A stretch of 64,000 nucleotides of DNA from Luteimonas sp. 8-5 (lineage in GTDB: Bacteria; Pseudomonadota; Gammaproteobacteria; Xanthomonadales; Xanthomonadaceae). This document shows positions 22,299-29,510 of this stretch, one piece after another (position 1 is the first letter of the stretch; each line of letters opens with the position of its first letter). The notes under the pieces are model-generated. The model was given only the letters and a program-made list of their open reading frames with translations. It did not search any database and was not told the origin of the DNA. Both the position numbers and the translations under genes were made by a program. The stretch lies in the NCBI RefSeq assembly GCF_029763755.1, contig NZ_JARUVM010000007.1, positions 1-64,000 of the forward strand, in the 5' to 3' direction.

Positions 22299-23145
22299 GC
22301 ACGCTGACGTGCAGGGCATGCAGGCGGCGCGCGTCGGCCCGCGCGACGCGGAAGCCGAAGCGGCCCAGGGTCAGCTCCTCGCCGGCCTCGGGCAGGTGGC
22401 CGATGGCCGCGGTGACCAGGCCACCGATGGTGTCGTACTCGTCGTCGTCGAAGTCGGCGCCGAAGCGTTCGTTGAAATCGTCGATCGGGGTCAGCGCGTC
22501 GACCACGTACTGGCCGTCGGCCTGGGCCGCGATCAGGGTGGTCACGTCCTCGGCCTCGTCGTGCTCGTCGTCGATCTCGCCGACGATCTGCTCCAGCACG
22601 TCCTCGATGGTGACCAGGCCGGCGACGCCGCCGTACTCGTCGATGACGATGGCCATGTGGTTGCGCGACTGGCGGAACTCGCGCAGCAGCACGTTGAGCT
22701 TCTTCGACTCCGGGATCAGCACCGCCGGGCGCAGCAGCTCGCGGATGGTGGCCGGGCCGTTGTCGGCGACCACGCCGCGCAGCAGGTCCTTGGCCAGCAG
22801 GATGCCGAGGATCTCGTCGCGGTCCTCGCCGTGCACCGGGAAGCGCGAGTGGCCGGATTCGACCACCTGGCGCATCAGTTCCATGTAGGGCAGGCCGGCG
22901 GCCAGGGCCACCATCTGCGAGCGCGGGATCATCACGTCGCCCACGCTCAGGTCGGAGACCGCGATGGCGCCCTCCATCATCCGCAGGGTGTCGGCCGCGA
23001 TCAGGCCGTCGGCCTGGGTGTCGCGCAGCAGCTCGACCAGATCCTCGCGGGTGGTCGGCTCGCCGGACAGCATCGCGCCGATGCGGTCCAGCCAGGAGCG
23101 TCGCTCCGTGCGTTCCGGGGGGGTACTACTGTCGTCCTCTGGCAT
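22288..23145 (-). CDS. corC: CBS-domain protein CorC/YbeX
   Basis: This 285-residue cytoplasmic protein has two CBS domains (residues ~65-190, with VMIPRSQMVAL and FPVHGEDRDEILGILLAKDLL) and a CorC/HlyC C-terminal domain (YDTIGGLVTAAIGHLPEAGE). It belongs to the ybeZ-ybeY-ybeX(corC) cluster linked to ribosome and RNA metabolism and, historically, magnesium efflux. The start is ATG at 23145; the longer frame adds a proline-rich region with no ribosome site. The restriction-modification island separates it from ybeY, so it must now use its own promoter somewhere in 23146-23350. Confidence 0.92.
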   Translation of the reverse strand: MPEDDSSTPPERTERRSWLDRIGAMLSGEPTTREDLVELLRDTQADGLIAADTLRMMEGAIAVSDLSVGDVMIPRSQMVALAAGLPYMELMRQVVESGHSRFPVHGEDRDEILGILLAKDLLRGVVADNGPATIRELLRPAVLIPESKKLNVLLREFRQSRNHMAIVIDEYGGVAGLVTIEDVLEQIVGEIDDEHDEAEDVTTLIAAQADGQYVVDALTPIDDFNERFGADFDDDEYDTIGGLVTAAIGHLPEAGEELTLGRFGFRVARADARRLHALHVSVHGD

Positions 23146-23351
23146 GGCTTGCGTTGGTTCCGGGTCCGGCCGGGAGGGGCCGCGGGGGCAGTTTAGCGGG
23201 AAAATGGAGACTAGGCGGCCTTGGCCCATCCAACCCGCGAGCAGCGGTAGCTGGTTTGAACTAGGAGGAGCTTGGCGTCACTCTAGGCCCTCAAATGTCC
23301 GCCCGCTGTCTACAGTGAGAGTGGTGTGGTGTCACAAATTGGGGGTTTGAA

Positions 23352-23504
23352 ATGTCGGATCTGGATGACCTGACGCGGGATGAAGTCCTAGAGATCGCGT
23401 ATCAACTTGCGCTCAATCACAATGACTTGAACACCCTACGGGCTCTCTTCACTTTGGGCTTCACCCCCGTAGCTTTGCGTTCTGGTCGATGGACTTTGCA
23501 TTAG
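23352..23504 (+). CDS. Possible 50-residue small protein upstream of the methyltransferase
   Basis: An ATG-started frame of 50 codons (MSDLDDLTRDEVLEIAYQLA at the start, TAG at 23502-23504) fills the island between corC and the M promoter. It is acidic at the N-terminus and has an amphipathic, helix-like middle. GGGGG lies 7-11 bases before the ATG as a weak ribosome site. I recognise no family. It ends before the predicted M promoter, so it would be a separate gene or a remnant. Chance is a real alternative. Confidence 0.35.
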   Translation: MSDLDDLTRDEVLEIAYQLALNHNDLNTLRALFTLGFTPVALRSGRWTLH

Positions 23505-23555
23505 AGAGTCCTACGGGACCCACCGTCTCATCTTCGCCGCAGTTGCGTGATCGCA

Positions 23556-23594
23556 TTGCGTTGGGACGCAGAACCCATTATGATGACTATAAGT
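23556..23594 (+). promoter_or_regulatory. Promoter and candidate C-protein operator of the methyltransferase
   Basis: TTGCGT (23556-23561), a 17-base spacer and TATGAT (23579-23584) form a good sigma70 promoter. Directly after the -10, GACTATAAGT (23585-23594) matches the C-box dyad GACT-N3-AGTC at 7 of 8 positions. It covers the expected transcription start, where a bound C protein would repress M. Confidence 0.5.
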
Positions 23595-23614
23595 ACCAGC
23601 GAGCTTGCCCTTCT

Positions 23615-24484
23615 ATGTTGAACGCTTTTGAACTAAACAGGGTTTATCGAGGTGACTGCCTTCAGTTGATCAGTGAGCTCCCTGACGATTCGATAGACGT
23701 CATTGTGACGAGTCCTCCATATTGGGGGCAGCGTCATTCCCAGGGCACAGGAGTGGAGAATGATCCCCGGGACTACCTGAATTTTCTAACTAGAGTGTTT
23801 GCGTCTGCGCTGCCAAAGTTAAAGCAATGTGGCATCGCGTATATAAACCTAGGGGATGCATACAACACGCCAGTAAATTGGCGATTCGATGATCTCCAAT
23901 ACAGTTCGCTAGGCGCCGATAGAAATGGGCTGCCAGAACACAACTCCGCTTATACAAAGCCTCGAGTGAAGCGGAAAGCTTTCACAGACAAGAGCGTGAA
24001 CTGGCTTCAGTACGGGAATCTTCTCGGTCTGCCTTATCGGCTCATTCTGGACTTGTGTGATGCAGGATTTTTATTTCGGGGTGAGATCATTTGGCGAAAA
24101 AAGAATCCGATGCCTGAAGGTCGCTGTCGCAGGCCGCACCGCTATCATGAACCGATCTATCTGCTAGCAAAGCACGAACGCCATCAGTTCAGAGTGGCGC
24201 CCCCTGTCAAAAGTGTTTGGGAGTTTGCTAACGAAAAGATAGATGGCGAGAAACACTACTCAAGATTCCCCGAGGAGCTTCCCTATCGATGTATTGATGC
24301 ATACGGAAAGTTTGGCAACGACATCGTCGTCCTGGACCCATTCTCAGGCTCGGGAACGACTGGCTTGGCTGCCCTATCGCTGGGATGCTCATACATCGGT
24401 TTCGAAATTGACGAAGATCAGGTTGTTGCCTCAAACCAGCGCCTGCAGGAGCGGGTAGCTTCTAAAGCCCGAGATCTTCTTTGA
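23615..24484 (+). CDS. Type II DNA methyltransferase, beta class (probably N4-cytosine)
   Basis: This 289-residue DNA methyltransferase has motif IV near residue 33 as TSPPYWGQR and the AdoMet-binding motif I late in the protein as LDPFSGSGTTGLAA. That order defines the beta class, and TSPPYW favours N4-methylcytosine. The ATG at 23615 was chosen over one at 23489 because the promoter and operator lie between them. The segment NPMPEGRCRRPHRYHEPIYLL is typical of the class. The gene faces the endonuclease and their 3' ends overlap by 23 bases. It protects host sites against the adjacent nuclease; the recognition sequence cannot be read from here. Confidence 0.9.
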   Translation: MLNAFELNRVYRGDCLQLISELPDDSIDVIVTSPPYWGQRHSQGTGVENDPRDYLNFLTRVFASALPKLKQCGIAYINLGDAYNTPVNWRFDDLQYSSLGADRNGLPEHNSAYTKPRVKRKAFTDKSVNWLQYGNLLGLPYRLILDLCDAGFLFRGEIIWRKKNPMPEGRCRRPHRYHEPIYLLAKHERHQFRVAPPVKSVWEFANEKIDGEKHYSRFPEELPYRCIDAYGKFGNDIVVLDPFSGSGTTGLAALSLGCSYIGFEIDEDQVVASNQRLQERVASKARDLL

Positions 24485-25661
24485 CCTTGAGGCGCGCGGC
24501 GATGATCGCCCGAGAGAACAGGTCGTCTGGATCCTTAAAATCACAAACTACGACCTTCGCTTTGGACTCCAATCCGTCTGGCGTTGGTAGGGTGTTGGAG
24601 TTATAGGAAAAGCAGGCCGAAAAATAGCCATCGCTTTCAATATCTATGCGCTTGGCGCTTCGGTTATCGTTCCCTTCCCCAGAGAACGTCTTGCCCAGCT
24701 CTCCTCGATTGACTGGTGATTCATTCGGACTGCTCTTGCAATCCATAGTCCAAAGTGGAGAGATGTAGCCCGCCGCGACGAGCGCTGCGCTCATGGGCAC
24801 GTCGTCAGTACGCCTCTCGGCGAAACTGGCTTTAACGTGTACTACGCCTATGAGCTTCTCGTCATCGTCTTTGCCCACAGTTAGCAAGACATCCATTTTG
24901 TCCGCTTCCAGCCTGTGGCCAACGTCAACCTTTAGCAGGAGTCGAGTCTTTCGCTCGCCATCTGCAATTACCAGGTTGATTCCATTCTCGCGAAGCAGCT
25001 TGCCATAGTGACGCTCTAGAATGCGTTCGAGTGCCCATCCGCCTGTGCGCTTCCAGCTCTGCACAAAATCTAGGCGGGCATGGCTCGATGGATGGTTATA
25101 TGGATCGCAATAAGCGCGATAGATTACAAACCACCAAATATCGGAGGGATTGACGTCTGGCCACAGTTTAACGGCGAGAAGAAAGGCATCAGCAACGCTA
25201 TCGGTCTTTATGGACTTTGCATGCTCTCCTTCCGTATCACCTTCTTCCGTTTCGTCCTCTTCAAGTGTGCGGAGACGAGCGAGCCCATCGCGAAGAGTAA
25301 GAATGACTTGGTCGAACTCCTCGACGGTGGCTCCGGCCAAGAAGTACGTGGCGTCATGCTGTGCATAGTCAAAGTGGACGGTTACCCCACCCTCGGCGCT
25401 AACCGCGTACATCGAGCGCTCGATGTGAGGAACGGCGCCGTCAACGCCATCGGCCAAATTCGCAAGCGACTTCCCGTACACGCCCAAAAGGGATGCAACT
25501 ACATCGAGGCTGGGAATCACCTCGCCTGTCTCGAAGGATCGTACCCATCCAGGTCCAAGGATTAGTTGCCGTTCCACTTCAGAGCGCTCTAGCCCTGCCT
25601 CATTCCTGAACTGCTCCAATTTGCTGAGCAGCCGACCGAGGTAGTCAGCGTTAGACGTCAT
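24462..25661 (-). CDS. Putative type II restriction endonuclease with N-terminal HTH
   Basis: This 399-residue protein lies in the position of the R gene. Residues ~6-73 look like an XRE-type helix-turn-helix (NEAGLERSEVERQLILGPGW, then SLDVVASLLGVYGKSL). The C-terminal part has Asp257 in DKMDVLL followed by VVHVKAS with Lys277 and then FAERRTDDVP, a plausible PD-(D/E)xK nuclease core similar to BsaWI-type enzymes. I judge this by eye, not by alignment. The ATG at 25661 follows AAGGAT; an in-frame TTG at 25667 is weaker. It overlaps the C gene by 11 bases, so C and R form one operon. A role other than restriction is possible but less likely given the facing methyltransferase. Confidence 0.72.
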   Translation of the reverse strand: MTSNADYLGRLLSKLEQFRNEAGLERSEVERQLILGPGWVRSFETGEVIPSLDVVASLLGVYGKSLANLADGVDGAVPHIERSMYAVSAEGGVTVHFDYAQHDATYFLAGATVEEFDQVILTLRDGLARLRTLEEDETEEGDTEGEHAKSIKTDSVADAFLLAVKLWPDVNPSDIWWFVIYRAYCDPYNHPSSHARLDFVQSWKRTGGWALERILERHYGKLLRENGINLVIADGERKTRLLLKVDVGHRLEADKMDVLLTVGKDDDEKLIGVVHVKASFAERRTDDVPMSAALVAAGYISPLWTMDCKSSPNESPVNRGELGKTFSGEGNDNRSAKRIDIESDGYFSACFSYNSNTLPTPDGLESKAKVVVCDFKDPDDLFSRAIIAARLKVKEDLGL

Positions 25662-25878
25662 AGTCAAAAAGATCCTTAGGAGAAGTACCCAAGGCGTCAG
25701 CCAGTCGCTTAACGTTCTTTAGGCTCAGGTTTCGCTCACCCCTCTCGATCCCCCCGAGGTAGGTTCGGTCCACGCCGGCAAGGTGAGCAAGCTCTTCCTG
25801 CGAAAGGTTTTGCTTGAGGCGGAGCGCTCGGACGTGCTCACCGAATAGCAGCAGAAATTCATCGCGACGCTTGGGCAT
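25651..25878 (-). CDS. Restriction-modification controller (C) protein
   Basis: This 75-residue XRE-family DNA-binding protein has NLSQEELAHLAGVDRTYLGG followed by IERGERNLSLKNVKRLADAL, the classic controller-protein pattern. C proteins dimerise on GACT/AGTC operators, first activate and then repress their own C-R operon, and delay endonuclease appearance until methylation is established. No ribosome site precedes the ATG, and TGTAAT occupies -12 to -7 relative to it, so the mRNA is probably leaderless, as for several known C genes. The endonuclease gene overlaps its stop. Confidence 0.85.
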   Translation of the reverse strand: MPKRRDEFLLLFGEHVRALRLKQNLSQEELAHLAGVDRTYLGGIERGERNLSLKNVKRLADALGTSPKDLFDYDV

Positions 25879-25884
25879 CTATCG

Positions 25885-25925
25885 ATTACATGTCTATGAT
25901 GACAATGGATCCACGGACTATCAGT
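25885..25925 (-). promoter_or_regulatory. C-R operon promoter and C-box
   Basis: On the minus strand, TACTGATAGTC then CGTG lies upstream of the C gene and matches the GACT-N3-AGTC dyad at 7 of 8 positions. A second, poorer half (GATCCATTGTC) follows directly. The candidate -10 TGTAAT (25885-25890) is 7 bases before the ATG. The -35 is poor (TGGATC) and lies within the operator, as expected for an activator-dependent promoter. Confidence 0.5.
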
Positions 25926-25981
25926 ACCATTAGGCCGCCGCTGACGGTCCTGATGTGGGCTAACGCCGTGTATCGCGCTGT

Positions 25982-26467
25982 CTATAGGCGGTAAGGGTCC
26001 GAGATACCGAGTCCCGCCAATATCTCCCGCTCTAGCTTCTCCATGCACTCGGCTTCGCGCTCGTCCTCGTGGTCCCAGCCGAGCAGGTGCAGCGCGCCGT
26101 GTACGGTCAGGTGCGCATAGTGGTCGTTCAGGGCCTTGCCCTGTTCCTTCGCTTCCTTCGCCACAACAGGCGCGCAGATCACCAGGTCGCCCAGCAGCGG
26201 CATCTTCACGCCCTTGGGCAGCTTGACGCCTTCGGCCATGTCGGCCGGGAAGCTGAGCACGTTGGTGGCGTAGTCCCTGCCGCGGTAGTGGCGGTTGAGG
26301 GCGCGGCCTTCCTTCGCGTCGACGATGCGGATGGCCAGGTCGGCCTCGCGGATGCGGCCGGCCAGCGCGGCGGCCACCCACTTGCGGAAGCTCACCGCGG
26401 AGGGCAGCCCGGCGCGGGGCAGGGCGTAGCCGACGGCGACGTCCAGGCGCTGCGGGCCGCGGGTCAC
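25982..26467 (-). CDS. ybeY: Endoribonuclease YbeY
   Basis: This 161-residue metal-dependent RNase takes part in 16S rRNA 3' maturation and ribosome quality control. The zinc-binding motif HGALHLLGWDH is present, as is NVLSFPAD. The start is GTG at 26467 and overlaps the phoH stop (GTGA), so translation is coupled to phoH. Normally corC follows directly; here the restriction-modification island lies downstream. Confidence 0.95.
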   Translation of the reverse strand: MTRGPQRLDVAVGYALPRAGLPSAVSFRKWVAAALAGRIREADLAIRIVDAKEGRALNRHYRGRDYATNVLSFPADMAEGVKLPKGVKMPLLGDLVICAPVVAKEAKEQGKALNDHYAHLTVHGALHLLGWDHEDEREAECMEKLEREILAGLGISDPYRL

Positions 26468-27438
26468 GGGCTGTCCCCGATGTTGTCGCGGCGGTCGTAG
26501 GCGTTGACGATGCGGGCCACCAGCGGGTGGCGCACGACGTCCTTGGACTCGAAGAAGGTGAAGCCGATGCCCTCGACGCCGCGCAGCACCTCGAGCGCGT
26601 CCTTGAGGCCGGACTTCTGGTGCTTGGGCAGGTCGACCTGGGTGAGGTCGCCGGTGACCACCGCGGTGGAACCGAAGCCGATGCGGGTCAGGAACATCTT
26701 CATCTGTTCGATGGAGGTGTTCTGCGCCTCGTCCAGGATCACGAAAGCGTCGTTGAGCGTACGTCCGCGCATGTAGGCCAGCGGCGCGATCTCGATGACG
26801 CTCTTCTCCAGCAGCTTGACCACCTTCTCCACGCCCAGCATTTCGTACAGGGCGTCGTAGAGCGGACGCAGGTAGGGGTCAACCTTCTGGGTCAGGTCGC
26901 CGGGCAGGAAGCCGAGCTTCTCGCCGGCCTCCACCGCCGGGCGCACCAGCACCAGCCGTTGCACGCGCGATTCGTTCAGCGCTTCGACCGCCATCGCTAC
27001 GGCCAGGAAGGTCTTGCCGGTACCGGCCGGGCCGATGCCGAAGTTGATGTCGTGGGTGGCGATGGCGTGCAGGTATTTCGCCTGGTTGCGGCCACGGCCG
27101 CGGATGGTGCCCTTCTTGACGCGTACCGCCACTTCCTGCGGTTCGATGTCCTCTTCCACGGTGCGGTCGATGGCGGCCTCGCCCAGGCGCACGTGGATGC
27201 CCGGTTCGGTCAGCACTTCCTCGCTGGTGTCGCGCCACAGTTCGCGCAGCACGCGCTCGGCGGTGGACACGGAAGCCAGCGGGCCGGCGATGCGGAACAC
27301 GTTGCCGCGGTTGCCGATCTCCACGCCCAGGCGCAGTTCGAGCAGGCGCAGGTGGGCGTCGAACGGCCCTGCCAGGTTGGCCAGGCGCTCGGTGTCGGCG
27401 GGATCGAGGGCGAATTCGGAGACGGTTTGTTGCTGCAT
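26464..27438 (-). CDS. ybeZ: PhoH-like ATPase YbeZ
   Basis: This 324-residue PhoH-family P-loop ATPase acts with YbeY. Walker A is GPAGTGKTFLA, and ILDEAQNTS gives Walker B. The segment GNRGNVFRIAGPLASV lies in the N-terminal KH-like region. The ATG at 27438 (MQQQTVSEF) was chosen because the longer frame is Cys/Ala-rich nonsense covering the divergent promoter region. It is divergent from the amidohydrolase, with 97 bases between the starts. Confidence 0.95.
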   Translation of the reverse strand: MQQQTVSEFALDPADTERLANLAGPFDAHLRLLELRLGVEIGNRGNVFRIAGPLASVSTAERVLRELWRDTSEEVLTEPGIHVRLGEAAIDRTVEEDIEPQEVAVRVKKGTIRGRGRNQAKYLHAIATHDINFGIGPAGTGKTFLAVAMAVEALNESRVQRLVLVRPAVEAGEKLGFLPGDLTQKVDPYLRPLYDALYEMLGVEKVVKLLEKSVIEIAPLAYMRGRTLNDAFVILDEAQNTSIEQMKMFLTRIGFGSTAVVTGDLTQVDLPKHQKSGLKDALEVLRGVEGIGFTFFESKDVVRHPLVARIVNAYDRRDNIGDSP

Positions 27439-27535
27439 CGGGTCTGGCGGGGCAGGGCGCGGGGCAGGCAAGCTTGCGCCCGCCCGGTGTTTTTCGCAAA
27501 GTGGCCGGCACTTGCAACGACCACGGGGACAGGCA

Positions 27536-29242
27536 ATGCGCGGAGTGCGGAGTGTGGCGGGTGCGGTAGTGACGGCGCTGTGTGCGGTTGCGGCAATGCC
27601 TGTCCTGGCGCAACCGGCAACCGGTGCGCAGGTGACGGTGCTCACCGCATCGCGGATCGACACCATGGACGCGGCGGTGCCACGCGCGCAGGCCATGGCC
27701 TACGATGCCGAAGGCAGGATCCTGGCGCTGGGTTCCGCGGAGGAAATGCTGCAACGGTACCCGCGCGCCAAGCGCCTGGACGTGGGCGGCGCCACCGTAA
27801 TTCCCGGCCTGATCGACGCCCACGGGCACATGCTAGGGCTGGGCATGGCCCACCTCACCGCGAACCTGGTCGGCACGTCGAGCAAGCAGGAAATCGTGCA
27901 GCGCCTGCAGGCGTTCGCGGCCACGCTGCCTTCGGACGCGTGGCTGATCGGTCGCGGCTGGGACCAGAACGACTGGGCGGAAAAGCAGTTCCCGACCGCG
28001 GCCGACCTGGACGCGGCGTTCCCGGATCGTCCGGTGTGGCTGTCGCGCATCGACGGGCATGCCGGCTGGGCCAACAGCGCGGCCATGCGCGCGATCGAGC
28101 GCGACCTGTCCGGCGCCTCGGCCACCGAGGGCTGGCAGCCCGACGGCGGCCGCATCGTCCGCGACGACAAGGGCCAGGCTACCGGCGTCTTCGTCGACGA
28201 GGCCATGGGCCTGGTCTACGCGGTGGTGCCCGAGCCCACGGGCGAAACCCTCGAGCGCGCGCTGAAGCTGGCGATGGACGACGCGGTTGCGCATGGCCTG
28301 ACCGGCGTGCACGACGCGGGCGTGTCGCTGGGCGAGCTGCGGATCATGCAGCGCCTGGCCGACGACGGCGAAATGCCGATGCGCATCACGGCGATGGCCG
28401 ACGGCAACGGCAAGGCGCTGGAGTGGCTGTGCCAGGAAGGCCTTTACCAGCATCCCTCGCACCGGCTGCAGATGCGCTCGGTCAAGCTCTATATCGACGG
28501 CGCGCTCGGCAGCCGCGGCGCGGCGATGCTCGAGGACTACAGCGACGACCACGGCAACAAGGGGCTGCTGGTGATGACGCCTGCGCAATTGCGCGAAGCG
28601 GTGTCCAAGGCGCAGCGTTGCGGCGTGCAGGTGGCCACGCACGCCATCGGCGACCGCGGCAACCACGAGGTGCTCGAGGCCTATGCGGCCGCGCTCGGCG
28701 CCAATGCAACCGCCAGCGACCATCGCTGGCGCATCGAGCACGCGCAGATCCTGTCGCCGGCGGACCTGCCGCGGCTGGCGAAGATGCACGTGATCGCGTC
28801 GATGCAGCCGACGCATGCCACCAGCGACATGCCCTGGGCCGAGGATCGCGTCGGCCCGCAGCGCATCAATGGCGCCTACGCCTGGCGCAAGTTGCGCGAC
28901 AGCGGCGCGCGCCTGGCCCTGGGTTCGGACTTCCCGGTCGAGTCGGTGGATCCGCGCCTGGGCCTGTATGCGGCGGCGACCCGCACCGACGCCGAAGGCA
29001 TGCCCGCCGGCGGCTGGCATCCCGAGGACAAGCTGACGGCCTGGGAGGCGCTGCGCGGCTTCACCCTGGACGCGGCCTACGCCGGCTTCGCCGAAGCCGA
29101 GGTGGGCAGCCTTGCCCCGGGCAAGCGCGCCGACTTCGTGGTCCTGGCCGAGGATCCGCTGGCGATTGCGCCGGAAGGCCTGGCCGACCTCACCGTGCGT
29201 GCCACCTACGTCGACGGCAAACCGGTGTTCGAGGCGAAGTAG
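27536..29242 (+). CDS. Secreted YtcJ-type amidohydrolase
   Basis: This 568-residue metal-dependent hydrolase of the amidohydrolase superfamily (YtcJ/LAF3 branch) has a signal peptide ending PVLAQPATG near residue 22. The metal site shows GLIDAHGHMLGLG; further conserved pieces are ATHAIGDRGNHEVL, RIEHAQILSP and LGSDFPVESVDPRLG. Substrates of this branch are mostly unknown. It lies on the plus strand between miaB and phoH, which in many gammaproteobacteria are adjacent on one strand, so it is probably an insertion into that operon. Confidence 0.9.
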   Translation: MRGVRSVAGAVVTALCAVAAMPVLAQPATGAQVTVLTASRIDTMDAAVPRAQAMAYDAEGRILALGSAEEMLQRYPRAKRLDVGGATVIPGLIDAHGHMLGLGMAHLTANLVGTSSKQEIVQRLQAFAATLPSDAWLIGRGWDQNDWAEKQFPTAADLDAAFPDRPVWLSRIDGHAGWANSAAMRAIERDLSGASATEGWQPDGGRIVRDDKGQATGVFVDEAMGLVYAVVPEPTGETLERALKLAMDDAVAHGLTGVHDAGVSLGELRIMQRLADDGEMPMRITAMADGNGKALEWLCQEGLYQHPSHRLQMRSVKLYIDGALGSRGAAMLEDYSDDHGNKGLLVMTPAQLREAVSKAQRCGVQVATHAIGDRGNHEVLEAYAAALGANATASDHRWRIEHAQILSPADLPRLAKMHVIASMQPTHATSDMPWAEDRVGPQRINGAYAWRKLRDSGARLALGSDFPVESVDPRLGLYAAATRTDAEGMPAGGWHPEDKLTAWEALRGFTLDAAYAGFAEAEVGSLAPGKRADFVVLAEDPLAIAPEGLADLTVRATYVDGKPVFEAK

Positions 29243-29277
29243 GGCGCGTCTTGCAGGAGCCGCGCCACGCGCGCGAT

Positions 29278-29308
29278 GCCAGCGATCGGCGTACTCAGCG
29301 TCGCTGGC
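29278..29308. terminator. Stem-loop between convergent genes
   Basis: GCCAGCGA and its exact complement TCGCTGGC flank a 15-base loop, with further CGCG pairing outside. It lies 35 bases after the amidohydrolase stop and overlaps the last codons of the small membrane ORF. There is no T-run, so termination would be weak or Rho-assisted. Confidence 0.35.
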
Positions 29309-29510
29309 GCGCGTGCTTGCCGTAGGACCATAGCGCGCCGACCAGGAACACGGCGGCCAGCGTCGGCCACAGCCAATCGGGCAGCAGTTCCCAGGCCGGA
29401 TTGTCGAGGGCGATGGCGCCGCGATGCGCAGCCATTGCGCCGACCGCGAGGATCAGGTCGAGCAGGGCGGCGTGGAGGTGGCGATTTGGGTGCTTGCCGG
29501 TAGAGAGCAT
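29295..29510 (-). CDS. Possible small membrane protein downstream of miaB
   Basis: A 71-residue frame starts with ATG at 29510, 58 bases inside the miaB 3' end, and runs on the same strand. It contains two hydrophobic stretches ([14 protein letters not shown] and [15 protein letters not shown]) and a basic tail KHARQRR, the pattern of a small two-helix inner-membrane protein. No family is recognised. Translational coupling to miaB is possible. It could instead be chance, since out-of-frame reading of G+C-rich DNA often yields hydrophobic stretches. Confidence 0.45.
   Translation of the reverse strand: MLSTGKHPNRHLHAALLDLILAVGAMAAHRGAIALDNPAWELLPDWLWPTLAAVFLVGALWSYGKHARQRR

Larger units (their letters stand above)
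23230..25975. other. Lower-G+C restriction-modification island between ybeY and corC
   Basis: Base composition drops to roughly half G+C by eye across this block, with A/T-rich codons rare elsewhere in the window. The block holds an m4C-type methyltransferase (plus) facing an endonuclease and a C protein (minus). It interrupts the normally contiguous ybeY-corC gene pair. I found no integrase, tRNA or convincing flanking direct repeats. Boundaries are approximate. Confidence 0.75.

Noticed and set aside
23489-23614. An earlier ATG (23489) as start of the methyltransferase
   Set aside because: The predicted promoter and C-protein operator (23556-23594) lie after it, and the added 42 residues do not resemble the family.
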